NCBI GenBank assembly: GCA_022791995.1
Contig: JAAWAD010000040.1
Span: 1-37,804, forward strand
Length of the DNA stretch: 37,804 nt
Direction: 5' to 3'
Origin: Lawsonibacter sp.
GTDB taxonomy: Bacteria; Bacillota; Clostridia; Oscillospirales; Oscillospiraceae
Under the pieces are notes generated by a model, which had not been told where the DNA came from, ran no database searches, and saw nothing but the letters and a program-made list of their open reading frames with translations. Every line of letters starts with the position of its first letter. Position 1 is the stretch's first letter. The position numbers and the translations under genes were made by a program. Positions 37,137 to 37,804 of this stretch are shown one piece after another.

Positions 37137-37804
<668 letters not shown>

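Overview
The window comes from a high-G+C, endospore-forming member of the Clostridia, most likely the Oscillospirales (Flavonifractor/Pseudoflavonifractor/Intestinimonas type). This rests on the sporulation genes (SleC-like cortex-lytic enzyme, gpr, spoVM, sipL), a large Bacillus-type SRP RNA next to dnaX, pyruvate:ferredoxin oxidoreductase, and AGGAGG-type ribosome binding sites. Genus-level placement is inference. Almost all of the sequence is chromosomal core. No insertion sequence, prophage, CRISPR array or conjugative element was seen.

Layout. Positions 1-89 are AT-rich and do not continue the der reading frame that follows; der lacks its first GTPase domain and the second P-loop. plsY and a terminator follow. 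1618-3853 is a three-gene cortex-lytic cluster in which a SleC-like propeptide domain and the SpoIID/peptidoglycan-binding enzyme are separate proteins. 3897-5050 is a CDF metal exporter behind a NiCo (czcD) riboswitch with an intrinsic terminator. A DUF3298 protein diverges from a tight yerC/methyltransferase/hslO operon. pfkA faces it. 9214-9855 holds five tRNAs (Val, Asp, Phe, Gly, Cys).

9913-10651 is a lower-G+C cassette (membrane protein plus XRE regulator) with a dyad around its promoter. Then come dCMP deaminase, rpmB, a BrkB-family membrane protein, rpsT, gpr, two small membrane proteins, a large ectodomain membrane protein and glpK. At 18159-18785 a 55-residue protein and an XRE regulator diverge from a shared operator. 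trmB follows, then the potA-potB-potCD polyamine transporter operon, whose permease and binding protein are fused.

24144-24447 carries a probable type I toxin-antitoxin pair (holin-like 26-residue peptide and antisense RNA). The minus-strand block 24523-26467 contains a pseudouridine synthase, a monooxygenase and RuvX. spoVM and sipL, which work together in coat assembly, are adjacent at 26635-28318, with a sigma-E-like promoter before sipL. The rest holds a PaaI thioesterase, a ferritin-like protein, two small membrane proteins, polA, ybaB, dnaX, the SRP RNA and rsmI. The 5' part of nifJ behind a long leader closes the window.

The most novel candidates are the split SleC zymogen, the type I toxin-antitoxin pair, the XRE/small-protein divergon with an RBS-sequestering hairpin, the tandem octamers in the glpK leader, and an unexplained structured stretch at 19653-19962.
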